64,000 nt of DNA. Source: Streptomyces glaucescens (GTDB taxonomy: Bacteria; Actinomycetota; Actinomycetes; Streptomycetales; Streptomycetaceae). This document shows, piece after piece, positions 63,300-64,000 of this stretch. Within the stretch, counting starts at the first letter, position 1. Each line of letters starts with the position of its first letter. Position numbers and translations under genes: made by a program. The notes beneath the pieces were generated by a model. That model saw only the letters and a list, made by a program, of their open reading frames with translations. It had not been told where the DNA came from and did no database searches. The stretch spans positions 2,995,501 through 3,059,500 of the forward strand of contig NZ_CP009438.1 in the NCBI RefSeq assembly GCF_000761215.1, given 5' to 3'.

Positions 63300-64000
63300 T
63301 CAGGCGGTCGCTCCGGCCGCCTTCGCCGCGTCCCGCACCGCTCCCGCGACGGCGCCCGCGACCTTGTCGTTGAAGACGGACGGGACGATGTAGTTCGGGT
63401 TCAGCTCGTCCTCGGTGACGACGTCCGCGAGGGCCTTGGCGGCGGCGAGCATCATCTCGGTGTTGACCGTGCGGGACTGGGCGTCCAGCAGGCCGCGGAA
63501 GACGCCCGGGAAGACCAGCACGTTGTTGATCTGGTTGGGGAAGTCGGAGCGGCCGGTGGCCACAACTGCGGCCGTCTGACGGGCGATTGCGGGGTCGACC
63601 TCGGGGTCGGGGTTCGCGAGCGCGAACACGATGGCGTCGTCGGCCATGGCGGCCACGTCGTCGCCGTCGAGGACGTTCGGGGCGGAGACGCCGATGAAGA
63701 CGTCGGCGCCGCGCACGGCCTCCTTGAGGGTGCCGGTGACGCCCTCGGGGTTGGTGTTGTCGGCGATCCAGCGCAGCGCCGAACCCGGGGCGGCGTCGAC
63801 CAGGTCCTCGCGGCCGGCGTGCACCACTCCGTGGATGTCGGCGACGACGGCGTGCTTGACGCCGGCCGCGATCAGCAGCTTCAGGATGGCCGTGCCGGCC
63901 GCGCCGGCACCCGACATGACGACCCGGACGTCGCCGACTCCCTTGTTCACCACGCGCAGCGCGTTGGTGAGGGCGGCGAGCACCACGATGGCGGTGCCGT
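63300..64000 (-). CDS. Malic enzyme (NAD(P)-dependent malate oxidoreductase), C-terminal part
   Basis: The gene runs out of the right end of the window; at least 233 residues are seen. The NAD(P)-binding Rossmann fold has VVMSGAGAAGTAILKLLIAA; ADIHGVVHAGREDL, ADVFIGVSAPNVL and VFALANPDPEVDPAIARQTA complete the domain. GRSDFPNQINNVLVFPGVFR is diagnostic of malic enzymes. It decarboxylates malate to pyruvate and yields NAD(P)H. Corresponds by recall to SCO2951. The start lies outside the window. Confidence 0.93.
   Translation of the reverse strand, partial: GTAIVVLAALTNALRVVNKGVGDVRVVMSGAGAAGTAILKLLIAAGVKHAVVADIHGVVHAGREDLVDAAPGSALRWIADNTNPEGVTGTLKEAVRGADVFIGVSAPNVLDGDDVAAMADDAIVFALANPDPEVDPAIARQTAAVVATGRSDFPNQINNVLVFPGVFRGLLDAQSRTVNTEMMLAAAKALADVVTEDELNPNYIVPSVFNDKVAGAVAGAVRDAAKAAGATA

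Overview
The window is high-GC chromosomal DNA from a Streptomyces-type actinomycete. Evidence is the extreme third-position G+C bias, frequent GTG starts, many 4-bp GTGA/ATGA gene overlaps, a SsgA-like sporulation protein, GlcNAc PTS genes preceded by DasR (dre) operators, and gene order that, from memory, follows the S. coelicolor SCO2885-SCO2951 region. It is core chromosome rather than a mobile island: I see no transposase, integrase, phage genes, CRISPR array or biosynthetic cluster.

Layout. 1-8.9 kb: a frameshifted membrane-protein end, an MFS transporter, a DUF445 protein, a secreted SGNH esterase, a DUF1707 protein and a three-gene ABC exporter. 9.1-14.6 kb: a class A penicillin-binding protein, a guanidinium exporter under a guanidine-III (ykkC-III) riboswitch, a GroES-like protein, DUF3618, Bcp peroxiredoxin, a repeat-built HNH nuclease and tRNA-Leu(UAG). 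14.6-28.2 kb: rdgB, lipoprotein, rph, GlcNAc PTS (EIIB and two EIIC), an MBL phosphodiesterase-like protein, a degenerate membrane-anchored PemK-like protein, cysM-cysO with an upstream leader peptide, mec, an amino-acid permease, DUF2017-clpS, pncB and pncA. Apart from the PTS, PemK-like and permease genes this matches the order I recall for M. tuberculosis Rv1330c-Rv1341.

28.2-43.2 kb: an M6 secreted protease, two RDD membrane proteins, ssgG, an FAD-linked oxidase, a TPR protein, hppD with a divergent Lrp/AsnC regulator, and a four-gene osmoprotectant-type ABC operon. 43.2-54.7 kb: an S16-type protease, an IclR regulator, a 556-base gap, a DEAD/DEAH helicase, an MFS transporter, tRNA-Cys(GCA) overlapped antisense by a SUKH-like gene, and a three-subunit molybdenum hydroxylase whose 2Fe-2S subunit carries a long repetitive extension. 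54.9-64 kb: a cytoplasmic GH20 hexosaminidase with a sugar ABC importer lacking its own ATPase, DUF3039, YqgE/AlgH, murA, HU and the C-terminal part of a malic enzyme.

Connected functions: GlcNAc/chitin use appears twice (PTS plus ABC/GH20) beside cell-wall genes (PBP, MurA); NAD salvage (pncB, pncA) sits beside ClpS; cysteine is predicted to be made by the CysO thiocarboxylate route (CysM-CysO-Mec). No wholly new system is evident. The best leads are the riboswitch-exporter pair, the cys leader peptide, the gutted PemK-like protein, the CDS that ends inside a tRNA gene, and the repeat-bearing 2Fe-2S subunit.
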